Shown: positions 16,872 to 26,210, counted from the first letter of the stretch. The stretch is DNA of 64,000 nucleotides from Flaviflagellibacter deserti (GCF_042652085.1 NZ_JBHSJF010000006.1:372001-436000), one strand, 5' to 3'. The notes: generated by a model from the letters alone, not told the origin. A program made the numbers and translations.

Positions 16872-17726
16872 TTAACGCAAGGTTTGAGCGGCCGCGAATT
16901 GTTCCGCGATGATACGCTCGTCCATGCCGTGATCGGGATCGTGCAGCATGACCATGCTGCGGTCGCGATCGAGCCGGATCACGACTTCCTTGGCATTGCG
17001 GAATTCGGTGTGATCGGCAACCGCCGCCACGGGCCGCTTGATGGGATCGAGCACACCGAACCGGACTTCCGAACGATCGGGGAGGAGCGCGCCGCGCCAG
17101 CGCTTCGGCCGGAACGGATTGAGCGGCGTCAGCGCCAGGAGATTCGAGTTCAGCGGCACGATCGGGCCGTAAGCCGAATGATTGTAGGCGGTCGAGCCGG
17201 CGGGCGTCGCCACCAGCGCGCCGTCGCCGATCAGCTCCTTCATCCGGATCTGCCCGTCCACCCATAGTTCGAGCTTCGCCGCCTGGAAAGTCTGACGGTA
17301 AAGCGATACCTCGTTGATCGCGCGGGCGAAATGGCGATGGCCATCGATGTCGAGCACATGCATGACGAGCGGCTTGATGACCGTCGGCACAGACACCTCC
17401 AGTCGCTCCAGGAGGCCTTCCTCGCGGAAGTCGTTCATCAGGAAGCCGACCGTGCCGCGATTCATGCCGTAGATCGGGATGCCGCGCGACATGAAGCGGT
17501 GCATGGTCTGCAGCATCAGGCCGTCGCCACCGAGCGCGACGACGACGTCGGCGCTTTCCGGCGGGGTGTTGCCGTATGTATGGGCGAGACGCCGGCAGGC
17601 CGCTTGCGCCTCCTCGGCTCCGCTTGCGATGAACGCGACACGGCTGAACCGCGGACCCGATTGGCGGGGCTCCGGCTGCAAGCCATCGAAATCGACTGTA
17701 TCCATCGGGGTATGCGCGGAGCTCAT
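16872..17726 (-). CDS. nadK: NAD kinase
   Basis: 284 residues; an ATG at 17705 is an alternative start. It phosphorylates NAD to NADP. The diagnostic GGDG motif is at residues 66-69 (VVALGGDGLML), followed by YGMNRGTVGFLMN, FARAINEVSLYR, IGDGALVATPAGSTAYNHSAYGPIVPL. Length and motif order are standard for bacterial NadK. Divergent from cutA with 13 bases between the start codons, so the promoters must overlap the coding regions. Confidence 0.96.
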   Translation of the reverse strand: MSSAHTPMDTVDFDGLQPEPRQSGPRFSRVAFIASGAEEAQAACRRLAHTYGNTPPESADVVVALGGDGLMLQTMHRFMSRGIPIYGMNRGTVGFLMNDFREEGLLERLEVSVPTVIKPLVMHVLDIDGHRHFARAINEVSLYRQTFQAAKLELWVDGQIRMKELIGDGALVATPAGSTAYNHSAYGPIVPLNSNLLALTPLNPFRPKRWRGALLPDRSEVRFGVLDPIKRPVAAVADHTEFRNAKEVVIRLDRDRSMVMLHDPDHGMDERIIAEQFAAAQTLR

Positions 17727-17739
17727 ACAGGAGCCTTAC

Positions 17740-18060
17740 ATGCAGGAAACGGTTCTCGTCTACACCACATGGCCGCGCCTAACGGATGCTGAACAGGCTG
17801 GACGCGCTCTGGTGGAGGCAAAGCTCTGCGCCTGCGTCAACATCCTGCCCGGAATGGTGTCGATCTATGCCTGGCGGGGCGCCGTCGAGCGTGCCGGAGA
17901 GGTGGTGATGATCCTCAAGACGCGGAGGGCTCGTCTTGAGGCGCTGATGGAGGCGGTGAGGGCGGCGCATCCCTATGACACGCCGGCCATCCTCGAATTA
18001 CCGGTCGGTCTGGTCGATCCCCGCTACGCGGCCTGGATTGCCGCCGAAACCGCGCCCTAG
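17740..18060 (+). CDS. cutA: CutA divalent-cation tolerance protein
   Basis: 106 residues from an ATG. CutA is a small trimeric ferredoxin-like protein linked to copper and other divalent cation tolerance, although its molecular role is debated. Motifs: LVYTTWPRLTDAEQAGRALVEAKLCACVNILPG, SIYAWRGAVERAGEVVMILKT and VRAAHPYDTPAI. Confidence 0.95.
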   Translation: MQETVLVYTTWPRLTDAEQAGRALVEAKLCACVNILPGMVSIYAWRGAVERAGEVVMILKTRRARLEALMEAVRAAHPYDTPAILELPVGLVDPRYAAWIAAETAP

Positions 18061-18109
18061 GCTCAGGGACTCATTGATCAGAGCCAGAAGATAACAGCTG
18101 CCCCAGACG

Positions 18110-19108
18110 TCACTTTACGGCGACGACGACTTTTCCCTTCGCACGACCCGTTTCGACATAGGCCAGTGCCTCGTTGGTCCTCTCGAACGGGAAGACCCGG
18201 TCCATCACCGGGCGTATGTCACCCGCCTCGATCAGGGAGGTGATCTTCCCGAGCTGCCCGCCGTTCGCTGTCATGAAGAGGAACGAATAGCTGATCCCTC
18301 GGCGTTTCGATTTTCTCCTGATGCCGGAGCTAAGCAGGCGCATGACCTGTCGAAGCAACCAGCCGGAGCCGTTCTGCTTCGCGAAGTCCGGATCGGGCGG
18401 ACCGGAAATCGAGATCAGGATCCCGCCCGACTTCAGCACAGCAAGGGATTTCTCCAGTGTGTCCGTCCCGAGGCTGTTCAGCACGACGTCATAGCCCTGC
18501 AGCACTTTCTCGAAGTCGTCGTTCTTGTAATCGACCACGACGTCCGCGCCGAGACTTTTCACAAGGGCGATATTCGCCGTGCTCGTGGTCGTGGCCACAT
18601 ATGCCCCGAGATGCTTGGCAAGCTGGATCGCGATCGTACCCACGCCGCCCGAGCCGGCATGGATCAGGACCTTCTGCCCCTTCTGCAAGTTCGCCCGCTC
18701 GACAAGCACCTGCCATGCCGTCAGGGCGACAAGCGGAATGGATGCGGCCTCTTCCATGGTCAGATTGGCCGGCTTCATCGCGACATCCGCCTCGTCCATG
18801 GCGATATACTCCGCGAATGTCCCGATGCGATCCTGGGCCGGACGTGCATAGACCTCGTCACCGGGCTTGAACCGCCGGACATTGGCCCCGACCCGGACCA
18901 CGACGCCCGCTACATCGTTGCCCAGCACCAGCGGAAGGCGGTAGGGCAGGATGAGCTTGAACTCTCCGTCCCTGATCTTGTTGTCCAGGACGTTCACGCC
19001 GGCCGCATGAATCTCGACCATGACGTCGTTCTCACGCAATTCCGGCTCGGGACCTTCGCCAAGCCGCAGCGCGCCTTTCGTATAGCGATCGAGCAGGAAA
19101 GATTTCAT
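18110..19108 (-). CDS. MDR-family NADPH quinone oxidoreductase / alcohol dehydrogenase
   Basis: 332 residues starting MKSFLLDRY. A medium-chain dehydrogenase without the structural zinc Cys cluster, so closer to the quinone oxidoreductase/enoyl reductase branch: GROES-like N-terminus (HAAGVNVLDNKIRDG, VLGNDVAGVVVRVG), then a Rossmann motif HAGSGGVGTIAIQLAKHLGA. The last part holds the substrate lid. It lies 46 bp after an SDR gene on the same strand and likely shares its HxlR-controlled promoter. Substrate unknown; reactive carbonyls or quinones are plausible. Confidence 0.88.
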   Translation of the reverse strand: MKSFLLDRYTKGALRLGEGPEPELRENDVMVEIHAAGVNVLDNKIRDGEFKLILPYRLPLVLGNDVAGVVVRVGANVRRFKPGDEVYARPAQDRIGTFAEYIAMDEADVAMKPANLTMEEAASIPLVALTAWQVLVERANLQKGQKVLIHAGSGGVGTIAIQLAKHLGAYVATTTSTANIALVKSLGADVVVDYKNDDFEKVLQGYDVVLNSLGTDTLEKSLAVLKSGGILISISGPPDPDFAKQNGSGWLLRQVMRLLSSGIRRKSKRRGISYSFLFMTANGGQLGKITSLIEAGDIRPVMDRVFPFERTNEALAYVETGRAKGKVVVAVK

Positions 19109-19154
19109 CGGACTGACTTTCGGTTCTGGCAAGCAGGTAGACTGCGCAATGCCG

Positions 19155-19970
19155 TCAGACCGGCAAGCGGAACTGCTTGCGCAAGCTCTTGTCGAATATC
19201 TCTGCGGGGGCAAACCGGCGCAGTATGCTGATCTGCTGCGCTGCCTTGCCAGAGGTATAGCGGCGTCGCGGACGGGCATCGGTCGCGGCCTTGACGACCA
19301 CAGCGGCCACGACTTCTGGCAGATCGGCTTTTGGCATCACATCGCGAAGGAGCGCGTCGAGGTCGGCTCGAGCGCCATCATATTCATTCAAGATGGAATC
19401 CGGCTTAATCCCATTCTGGTCGAAGACAGTACGAACGAACGCCGGCTCGATAACCGAGACGCGAATATTGAAGGCGCGAACCTCGTGATCCAGTGATTCC
19501 GAATAGCCCTCAATTGCGTGTTTTGCTGCTGAATAGTGAGCCGCATACGGCGCAGGTATGAGGCCCAAGATCGAGCCGATGTTGATGATGCGCCCTTTGC
19601 TGCGGCGCCGCATCGACGGCAACACCGCATTGGTCATGCGGATGACGCCGAACAGATTGACGTCGAACAGGGCTTGCACCTGTGCAACCGATGATTCCTC
19701 AGCGCCCCCTAAGAGGCCGAGACCGGCGTTATTGACCAGAAGATCGATCCGCCCCGCGCGGCTCAGGACCTCGTCGACGACGTTTTGCACGGATGCATCG
19801 TTGATCACGTCACAGGCCAGCATCGTGATCCCATCCGGGGTATCGGGCATCGGCTTTCGGCTGGTGCCGAAGACACGGTAGCCATCGCGCCGCAGCGCCT
19901 GCGCCGTCACCAGCCCGATGCCGGAGGAGGCACCCGTGACCAGGGCAATGCCGCGTTCTGTCTTGCTCAT
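19155..19970 (-). CDS. SDR family oxidoreductase
   Basis: 271 residues. A classical short-chain dehydrogenase with all key elements: cofactor loop VTGASSGIGLVTAQ, the acidic CDV turn, NNAGLGLLGG, catalytic Ser in NIGSILGLIPAP and YSAAK Tyr-Lys. First gene of an SDR-MDR operon, divergent from the HxlR regulator. GGAAG precedes its ATG. Confidence 0.92.
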   Translation of the reverse strand: MSKTERGIALVTGASSGIGLVTAQALRRDGYRVFGTSRKPMPDTPDGITMLACDVINDASVQNVVDEVLSRAGRIDLLVNNAGLGLLGGAEESSVAQVQALFDVNLFGVIRMTNAVLPSMRRRSKGRIINIGSILGLIPAPYAAHYSAAKHAIEGYSESLDHEVRAFNIRVSVIEPAFVRTVFDQNGIKPDSILNEYDGARADLDALLRDVMPKADLPEVVAAVVVKAATDARPRRRYTSGKAAQQISILRRFAPAEIFDKSLRKQFRLPV

Positions 19971-20017
19971 CGGCTTCCGCTTTCATTTTGTCATGGAACA
20001 TCGGTGAACGAGCAGTT

Positions 20018-20050
20018 ACTATCAAATAAGTATCAAGTCACTACCAAAAA
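20018..20050. promoter_or_regulatory. Three 11-bp direct repeats, candidate HxlR operator
   Basis: ACTATCAAATA (20018-20028), AGTATCAAGTC (20029-20039) and ACTACCAAAAA (20040-20050) are consecutive 11-bp units with consensus ASTAYCAA. They sit in the 89-bp divergent gap, ending nine bases before the HxlR-family ATG, which has no Shine-Dalgarno of its own. One-turn periodicity fits a protein lying along one face of the helix. Confidence 0.55.
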
Positions 20051-20059
20051 GATATCGAC

Positions 20060-20491
20060 ATGAAGAATCTTTCGAACCAGCCATGCCTGATCGCCCGCAG
20101 CCTGGCGCTTGTGGGGGACGCCTGGAGCATGCTGATCATGCGCGACGCCCATGCGGGGCTGACCCGCTTCGATGATTTTCGCAAGAGCCTCGGTATCGCG
20201 CCGACGATGCTGACGGGGCGGCTTTCGTCACTGACCGAGGAGGGGCTGCTGGAGAAACGCCGCTATTCCGACCGTCCGCCACGGGACGAGTATGTGCTGA
20301 CGGAAGCAGGCCGCGACTTTCTGCCGGTTCTGTTTGCGATCGGCGCGTGGGGACGCAAGCATCGCGACGGCGGCAAGGTGACCCGTTTCTTCGACGCCGA
20401 GACAGGAACGGAGATCGATCCCGTCACCATCGACCGCGCGACCGGCGCTCCGGTCGGAACACGTCCTATTCGTATCGCCGCGCCCGAATGA
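20060..20491 (+). CDS. HxlR-family winged helix-turn-helix regulator
   Basis: 143 residues. The HxlR signature is clear: CLIARSLALVGDAWSMLIMRDAHAG, RFDDFRKSLGIAPTMLTGRLSSLTEEGLLEKRRYSDRPPRDEYVLTEAGRD. HxlR proteins are small dimeric regulators, often sensing aldehydes, quinones or disulfide stress. Divergent from the SDR-MDR pair, its probable target. The Cys in NQPCLIARS near the N-terminus corresponds to the redox-sensing Cys seen in some members (YodB, HypR); whether it works here is inference. Confidence 0.92.
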   Translation: MKNLSNQPCLIARSLALVGDAWSMLIMRDAHAGLTRFDDFRKSLGIAPTMLTGRLSSLTEEGLLEKRRYSDRPPRDEYVLTEAGRDFLPVLFAIGAWGRKHRDGGKVTRFFDAETGTEIDPVTIDRATGAPVGTRPIRIAAPE

Positions 20492-20535
20492 GCCGCCCAC
20501 GGCAGATGAAGCAGCGCCAGGATTAGGCCCTGAGC

Positions 20536-21513
20536 CTAGAGCACCGAGGTCCAGGCGGATGGCACGAAGGCGTAGCGATCGCCGTCCTTGGCGATGTGAC
20601 CGGTCGCCGGGAACGGGAAGTGGTAGCTCTGCACCCGCGTCCGGTCCGCGGCCGCCATGTCGAGGATGCGTCGGCGCGACGCCTCTGCCATCTCCGGGTC
20701 CATGTCGAACATCGCATGCCAGCCCGGATTGCGGACGAACAGCGCGGGATGATTGGTCGTGTCGGACAGGACCAGGAGTTGATCCGAGCCGGACGACACG
20801 CGGAAGACCATATGGCCCGGCGTGTGGCCGCGGGCTGAGATCGCCTCGATGCCGGGCAAGATCTCGGTGTCGCCCCTGTATTGCTTCACGACCTTCCGGA
20901 CCGGCTCGAAGGTCTTCTGGATGCTCTCGAACTGCGTCTTCAGCCTCTCGGTGGCGCGACTCGCCTGGCCCTCGTCGGTCCAGAATGCCCATTCCGGTTC
21001 CGGAACCAGGACTTCCGCATTCGGGAAGGCAGGCTGGCCATCCCGGGTCACCAGGCCGAAGATGTGGTCGGCGTGGAAATGGGAGATGATGACGGTGTCG
21101 ATCGCGCGCGGGTCGATACCGGCTGCGGCCATGTTGTCCATCATCAGGCCGGCGGTCTCCAGCGAGATGCGCGCGCCTGTGCCTGCATCGAGCAGCACCA
21201 GCCTGCCGCCCGTGTTCACCACCAGTTGGGTATATGGAATCGTGAGCCTGTCGGTTGGCAGGAACGCCTCTTCCAGCGCCGCCTTCACCTGGTCGACAGT
21301 CGCATTCCGCACGAAGGTGTCGTCCAGCTTGCGGATGCCGACGCCGTCGCTGATCGAGGTCATCTCGAAATCGCCGACACGATATCGATAGACGCCCGGG
21401 GCCTGCCGGCCGCTGGGCGGTGCGACTGCGAGACTGGGGGTGGGGGAAATCAGGGACGCGAGCGCGGCGGCTGCTCCGGTGGCCAGCGCTGCGCGGCGGG
21501 TCAAGTCAGTCAT
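20536..21513 (-). CDS. MBL-fold metallo-hydrolase, exported
   Basis: 325 residues from ATG 21513 (GGGAG lies about ten bases before it; a TTG at 21528 is possible). A twin-arginine-like signal, LTRRAALATGAAAALASL, precedes the mature enzyme. Metallo-beta-lactamase motifs follow: ISHFHADHIFGL (HxHxDH), ARGHTPGHM and the bridging Asp in LVLSDTTNH, then YHFPFPATGHI with the last His. Family members of this length hydrolyse lactones, phosphodiesters or sulfates; no specific substrate can be assigned. Convergent with the HxlR gene. Confidence 0.9.
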   Translation of the reverse strand: MTDLTRRAALATGAAAALASLISPTPSLAVAPPSGRQAPGVYRYRVGDFEMTSISDGVGIRKLDDTFVRNATVDQVKAALEEAFLPTDRLTIPYTQLVVNTGGRLVLLDAGTGARISLETAGLMMDNMAAAGIDPRAIDTVIISHFHADHIFGLVTRDGQPAFPNAEVLVPEPEWAFWTDEGQASRATERLKTQFESIQKTFEPVRKVVKQYRGDTEILPGIEAISARGHTPGHMVFRVSSGSDQLLVLSDTTNHPALFVRNPGWHAMFDMDPEMAEASRRRILDMAAADRTRVQSYHFPFPATGHIAKDGDRYAFVPSAWTSVL

Positions 21514-21700
21514 GCGGAGGTCTCCCAACCTGCTGTGCAGACGCGGCGAACATGCGCTTTTTCTCGGCGCAAAAGCGTCACGTGTTCGTGTGCAGGAAGC
21601 CAGCCCGGAAGCTTTCTTTCAAGCTGGAAGGAACGTGGCTTCGAAGACCGCGTTCTTCAATCACGTCGTGACGTTTCAATGACGGGGCAGGGATTGCGGG

Positions 21701-21919
21701 ATGAATGTCGGCGAACTGACCAACGAACAGTTGCAGAAGGCCATCTCCGGCCGGCTGACATCGGGTGAGCTCGACCTGTTGATGCGCGAAGCGGGCCGCC
21801 GCGGGCTCGATATCGACCTCTGCTACGAGGAATATCGCGGCGCGCGCCAGGAAAAAGCGCTGGTGATCCGCTCCAGGATCACGTTCCAGCCGATGCTGAC
21901 CGCGTCCGCATCGCGTTGA
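21701..21919 (+). CDS. Small hypothetical protein (72 aa)
   Basis: 72 residues, start MNVGELTNEQLQKAIS. Its stop overlaps the first possible start (TTG 21916) of the ROK gene by four bases, an arrangement typical of coupled genes, and the coding pattern (helical, charged) is plausible. I do not recognise a family. A GGCAGGGATTGCGGG stretch before the ATG could hold the ribosome binding site. It could be a leader peptide for the ROK gene. Confidence 0.45.
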   Translation: MNVGELTNEQLQKAISGRLTSGELDLLMREAGRRGLDIDLCYEEYRGARQEKALVIRSRITFQPMLTASASR

Positions 21920-21927
21920 TCGATCCT

Positions 21928-23010
21928 ATGGGGGCGGATGTGAACGACCAGACCGGAATCTCTCCCGGACTCGCGCCTCATGGCGCGGCGAACCTGCCGA
22001 GCGTCGTGCTCGACAGCTACAATCTCGAGGTCAAGGACGAGGAGGGCTTCGTCGGGGACCGTGCCTCGAACAAGGCGTTCCGCGGACTTCTGGAAGAGCT
22101 TCGGAAGCCGCATCGCAAAAATGGGGCCGATCCGCTCGGTGACGAGCCAAGTCTCGAGATTTCCAAGAAGAAGCTCGATAAGCTCCTCGCGAACGGTGAT
22201 CTGGAAGCCGCGGGCATCGTCCTGGGCACGATCGAGAAATTTGCCAACGAACTCGCCTTCGTCATCCGGCGCTTCATGAAACTCAAGGGCTGGAAGGATA
22301 CCGAGCGGATCGCGATCGGCGGTGGCCTGCGCGATAGCCGGGTCGGCGAACTCGCCATTGGCCGCGCCGCTGTGATGCTCAAGGAGCAGGACCACGCGAT
22401 CGACCTTAGGCCGATCCACTATCATCCAGACGAGGCGGGATTGATCGGGGCAATCCATCTCGCGCCGGCATGGATGTTTTCCGGCCACGACGGGATCATC
22501 GCCGTCGATATCGGCGGCACGAACATCCGCTCAGGCGTCGTTTGCACCAATCTCAAAAAGGCTCAGGACGCATCGCAGGCGGAGGTCGCGTTCTTCGATC
22601 TGTGGCGGCACCGGGACGACAAGCCGACGCGCGAGGAAGCGGTCGAGCGCCTCATCGAAATGCTTGAGGACCTCATCGCGAAGGCGAAAAAAAACGACAT
22701 CCAGCTCGCGCCGTTCATCGGCATCGGCTGTCCAGGCTTGATCAATGATGACGGCACGATCGAGCGCGGATCGCAGAATCTTCCCGGCAATTGGGCGTCG
22801 AGCAAGTTCCACCTGCCGACGCTGCTCAAGGAGGCGATCCCGAAGATCGAGGGTTACGAGACTGCGATCGTCTTGCATAACGACGCGGTGGTGCAGGGGC
22901 TGAGCGAAGTGCCGTTCATGCACGACGTCACGAGCTGGGGCGTCCTGACCATGGGAACGGGCCTCGGAAACGCGAGATTCACCAACCGGCAAAAACCCGC
23001 CAAGACCTAG
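21928..23010 (+). CDS. ROK-like kinase with apparently permuted domain order
   Basis: 360 residues from ATG 21928 (TTG 21916 would add four). The ROK phosphate-binding signature AVDIGGTNIRSGVV is not at the N-terminus but about 195 residues in. It is followed by IGIGCPGLINDDG, LPGNW, VLHNDAVVQGLSE and TMGTGLGNARF, where the protein ends, without the expected C-terminal half. That half appears instead at the N-terminus: a helix (AGIVLGTIEKFANELAFVIRRF), IAIGGGLRDSRVGELAIG and DEAGLIGAIHLAP, the pattern that normally closes ROK proteins. The zinc motif GHxxxxxxGxxCxCGxxGC is absent. ROK proteins are sugar kinases or repressors; no helix-turn-helix is seen here. Sugar kinase activity is plausible but unproven. 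Confidence 0.7.
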   Translation: MGADVNDQTGISPGLAPHGAANLPSVVLDSYNLEVKDEEGFVGDRASNKAFRGLLEELRKPHRKNGADPLGDEPSLEISKKKLDKLLANGDLEAAGIVLGTIEKFANELAFVIRRFMKLKGWKDTERIAIGGGLRDSRVGELAIGRAAVMLKEQDHAIDLRPIHYHPDEAGLIGAIHLAPAWMFSGHDGIIAVDIGGTNIRSGVVCTNLKKAQDASQAEVAFFDLWRHRDDKPTREEAVERLIEMLEDLIAKAKKNDIQLAPFIGIGCPGLINDDGTIERGSQNLPGNWASSKFHLPTLLKEAIPKIEGYETAIVLHNDAVVQGLSEVPFMHDVTSWGVLTMGTGLGNARFTNRQKPAKT

Positions 23011-23126
23011 CGCAAACTTCGGAATCGGATAGCCGCGGCGACAGTTCGGTTGACCGCGCCGCCCCCCGGTATTCTAAATTCGCAGGGCTCGTATGAGTCT
23101 GTGTTCACCGGGATGAGGCCCTGGCA

Positions 23127-26100
23127 GTGTCGAACAGCAAGCCTCTGATCACGACGATCCGCGGCCGCCTCGCTTTGTTGACGCTTGGCCTCTTGCTGCC
23201 CGGCATCCTCATTGGCGGCCTGCTGATCTGGGATTCCTACCGGCAGTCTCGCGCTTCGTTCGAGCGGCAGCTTGCCGAGACGGCACGCGCACTGTCACTG
23301 GTTGTCGACCGCCAGCTCGGGCAGGCGGCGGCGCTGAGCAAGGCGCTGGCGACCTCGCCGTATATCGCGAATGGCGATTTCATCGCCTTCGACCAGCAGG
23401 CCCGAAGCGTGACCGACGGCCGAGAGACCTGGATTGTTCTTTCGGACCAGAACGGTCAGCAACTCGTCAACACATCTCGCCCTCTGGGTTCGCCGCTACC
23501 CAGTTTCGCACCCGATCCGGCTTCCTGGCGGAAACTGCAATCTGGCGAAACGGTCGTTTCCAATCTCCTGCGAAACCGGACGCCTGATCAGGCGGTCATC
23601 ACCATCGACACCCCGATAAGGATCGGGGGGCAAACGCGTTACGCCTTATCCTATGCGATGACGCCCACGGTCCTCAGCAAGATCCTGGCCGATCAGAATC
23701 TGCCACCGGGCTGGATCGGCAATATCCTGGATGCCGAAAAGAACGTCGTCGCGCGAAGCTATCGCAGCGAGGTCGTGATCGGCAGCCAGCCAAGCGCGCC
23801 GGTCATCGCCGAGATGGAGAAGGCCGACGAAGGCATCGTCGAAAGTTTCTCGTTCGAAGGCCGCCCGACTCTCGTCGCCTTCAGCCGCTCCCCGGCCTAT
23901 CGCTGGACCTTCGGCGTTTCAGTACCTCGTGCGCAATTGCTGACGACGATCACGAGCACGCTCGCGCTGGCGGCGCTGACCGGGATCATCTTCATGCTGT
24001 TGGCCGCTCTGCTATCTGCGAGCGTGGCCCGTGGCATTTCTCGACCGGTAGAGGCCTTGGCTCGCGGAGCGAGCGCGCTCGGCGCCGGCGAACCGGTCAA
24101 TGTCCCGCACACCAAGATCCGTGAGATCAACGCCGTCGCCGATAGTCTCAGGAGCGCGGCCGACACTCTGGCGCATCGTCAGGCCGATCTCAGGGAAAGC
24201 GAGTCTCGTCTCAGGCTCGCCGTCCAGGCCACAGGTCTCGGAATCTGGGACTCCGACGCCAGGACCGGCGCCAGGACGTGGTCGCCCGAATTCCGCGCCA
24301 TTCTCGGCCTGCCGCAGGATAGCCCGGCGCGGGCCGATCTGTTGGCGGAGCGGATCCATCCTGAAGATCGCGGGTGGGTGCAGGCGGAATATGACCTGTT
24401 CTGCAGCGGCAAGGGCAACGGACATTATGAGGCGGAGTTCCGCATTATTCGCGCTGATACGGGCGAGGAAGTGTGGGTGACGGCAACCGGCCGCCTGTCC
24501 GTCGACGAGGATGGCACGCCGATCCGCGCGAACGGCACATTGATCGACGTGACCGCGCGCCGTCGTTCGGAACAGACATTGCGCGAAAGCGAAGAGCGGT
24601 TCCGCACTATGGCGGATAGCGCGCCGGCTTTGATCTGGCTGAGCGATCCTGCTGGCCAGATCACCTTCGCCAATCGGCATTACGAACGTGTCTTCGGCCG
24701 TCCGGCTGTCGAGATGCTCGGCAATGGCTGGACCGAGATCATCATCCCCGAGGACGTGCCCGCCTTCCAGTCCGCGTTCCTGCGTGCGATTGCCGAGCAG
24801 GAGCCATTCCGGCAGGACGTTCGCGTTCGCGATGCCATGGGCGAGGTCCGCTGGTTGCGCTGCGAGGGCGCGCCGCGCCTGTCCGGGCCCGAGGGCAAGT
24901 TCCTCGGTTATGTCGGCTGCAATGTCGACATCACCGAAAGCAAGCTCGCGGAAGACGCGCTCGAGCGGCGCATCGAGGAACGCACCGGCGAGCTTGCGCT
25001 CGTCAACTTCCAGCTCCTGTCGCAGATCGACGAGCGCGAGCGCGTGGAGGCGACACTCCGCCAGGTCCAACGCCTGGAGGCGGTGGGACAGCTGACCTCC
25101 GGCGTCGCGCACGATTTCAACAATCTGCTGACCGTCATCCTCGGCAATCTGAGCTTCGCCGAGCGGACCGTGACCGAGGGGCCGCTGCACAAGCGTCTCG
25201 CCAATATGCGCATGGCGGCAGAGCGCGGCGCCTCGCTGGTCGCGCAGCTTCTTGCATTTTCCCGACGCCAGCGGCTCGCGCCTAAAGCGGTCAATCTCAA
25301 CGAGACCGTACTCGGCATGCGCGAGCTGCTGCAAAGCTCGATGGGGGGCAGCGTTGCGGTCGACATCGTGCTCGAGGACGACCTCTGGCCGGCGCTGGTC
25401 GACCCGACGCAGATGGAACTCATTATCCTCAACCTCGCGATCAATGCGCGCGACGCGATGGAAGTCGGCGGGTTGCTGAAGGTCGAGACGTCGAATGCTG
25501 AGGTCACCGAACCGGCGACGCGTCCCGAAGAGCCGGCGCCGGGCGACTACGTTGTCGTCTCGGTCAGCGATTCGGGCTCCGGCATGAGCTCGGAAGTTCT
25601 GTCGCGCGTCTTCGAGCCGTTCTTCACGACCAAGGAAGTCGGCAAGGGTTCGGGCCTCGGCCTCAGTCAGGTGCTCGGCTTCGCCCAGCAATCGGGCGGC
25701 GGCGTGCGTATCGAGACCGGCGAAGGGCGAGGGACGACCGTCCAGGTATTCCTGCCTCGTTCCACCGAGGACGTGACGGTGGCGAAGACACCAAAAACGG
25801 CGCGTCGTGCCTCCACGACCGTTCCCTCCATCCTTCTCGTCGACGACGACGATCTCGTCCGGGAAGTCACCGCGATGAAGCTGGAGGAGTTCGGCTATTC
25901 CGTGCAGCAGGCGGCCAACGGCCCGGCGGCGCTCCTCGCCTTCGAGGAGGATGCCGGCTTCGACATGCTGATCCTCGATTTCGCGATGCCCGGCATGAAC
26001 GGCGCCGAGGTCGCCCGCGCTGCTCGCAAGAGGCGGCCGAACGTGCCGATCCTCTTCGTGACCGGCTATGCTGACCTGACTGCGCTCGGCGAATTTGCGT

Positions 26101-26210
26101 CGGAGCCGATTTTGCACAAGCCTTTCAAGGACAGCGACTTATCCGACCAGGTTGCGGAATTGCTGAAAGGAGCCCGGCAGCCGCAGCGCGCCAAGGCCGC
26201 ACCCGCGTAA
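23127..26210 (+). CDS. Hybrid sensor histidine kinase with PAS domains
   Basis: 1027 residues from a GTG. Layout: membrane segment 1 (about 14-34), periplasmic sensor region (35-270), membrane segment 2 (about 272-298), HAMP linker (SARGISRPVEALARGAS), two PAS/PAC units (about 361-480 and 488-610), a coiled region, a HisKA domain with phosphorylated His662 in SGVAHDFNNLLT, an ATPase domain (NLAINARDAM N-box, VSDSGSGM G1 box, KGSGLGLSQ G2 box) and a C-terminal receiver whose phosphoacceptor is Asp951 in LILDFAMPGM. The SGVAHDFNN form is the HWE/CckA-like branch. The signal is unknown. It has no adjacent response regulator; the HPt/receiver pair at 15.7-16.8 kb could take its phosphate. Confidence 0.95.
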   Translation: MSNSKPLITTIRGRLALLTLGLLLPGILIGGLLIWDSYRQSRASFERQLAETARALSLVVDRQLGQAAALSKALATSPYIANGDFIAFDQQARSVTDGRETWIVLSDQNGQQLVNTSRPLGSPLPSFAPDPASWRKLQSGETVVSNLLRNRTPDQAVITIDTPIRIGGQTRYALSYAMTPTVLSKILADQNLPPGWIGNILDAEKNVVARSYRSEVVIGSQPSAPVIAEMEKADEGIVESFSFEGRPTLVAFSRSPAYRWTFGVSVPRAQLLTTITSTLALAALTGIIFMLLAALLSASVARGISRPVEALARGASALGAGEPVNVPHTKIREINAVADSLRSAADTLAHRQADLRESESRLRLAVQATGLGIWDSDARTGARTWSPEFRAILGLPQDSPARADLLAERIHPEDRGWVQAEYDLFCSGKGNGHYEAEFRIIRADTGEEVWVTATGRLSVDEDGTPIRANGTLIDVTARRRSEQTLRESEERFRTMADSAPALIWLSDPAGQITFANRHYERVFGRPAVEMLGNGWTEIIIPEDVPAFQSAFLRAIAEQEPFRQDVRVRDAMGEVRWLRCEGAPRLSGPEGKFLGYVGCNVDITESKLAEDALERRIEERTGELALVNFQLLSQIDERERVEATLRQVQRLEAVGQLTSGVAHDFNNLLTVILGNLSFAERTVTEGPLHKRLANMRMAAERGASLVAQLLAFSRRQRLAPKAVNLNETVLGMRELLQSSMGGSVAVDIVLEDDLWPALVDPTQMELIILNLAINARDAMEVGGLLKVETSNAEVTEPATRPEEPAPGDYVVVSVSDSGSGMSSEVLSRVFEPFFTTKEVGKGSGLGLSQVLGFAQQSGGGVRIETGEGRGTTVQVFLPRSTEDVTVAKTPKTARRASTTVPSILLVDDDDLVREVTAMKLEEFGYSVQQAANGPAALLAFEEDAGFDMLILDFAMPGMNGAEVARAARKRRPNVPILFVTGYADLTALGEFASEPILHKPFKDSDLSDQVAELLKGARQPQRAKAAPA

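Noticed and set aside
24012..26117. 701-codon antisense frame over the hybrid kinase
   Set aside because: Shadow of a clearly real kinase gene; no family motifs.
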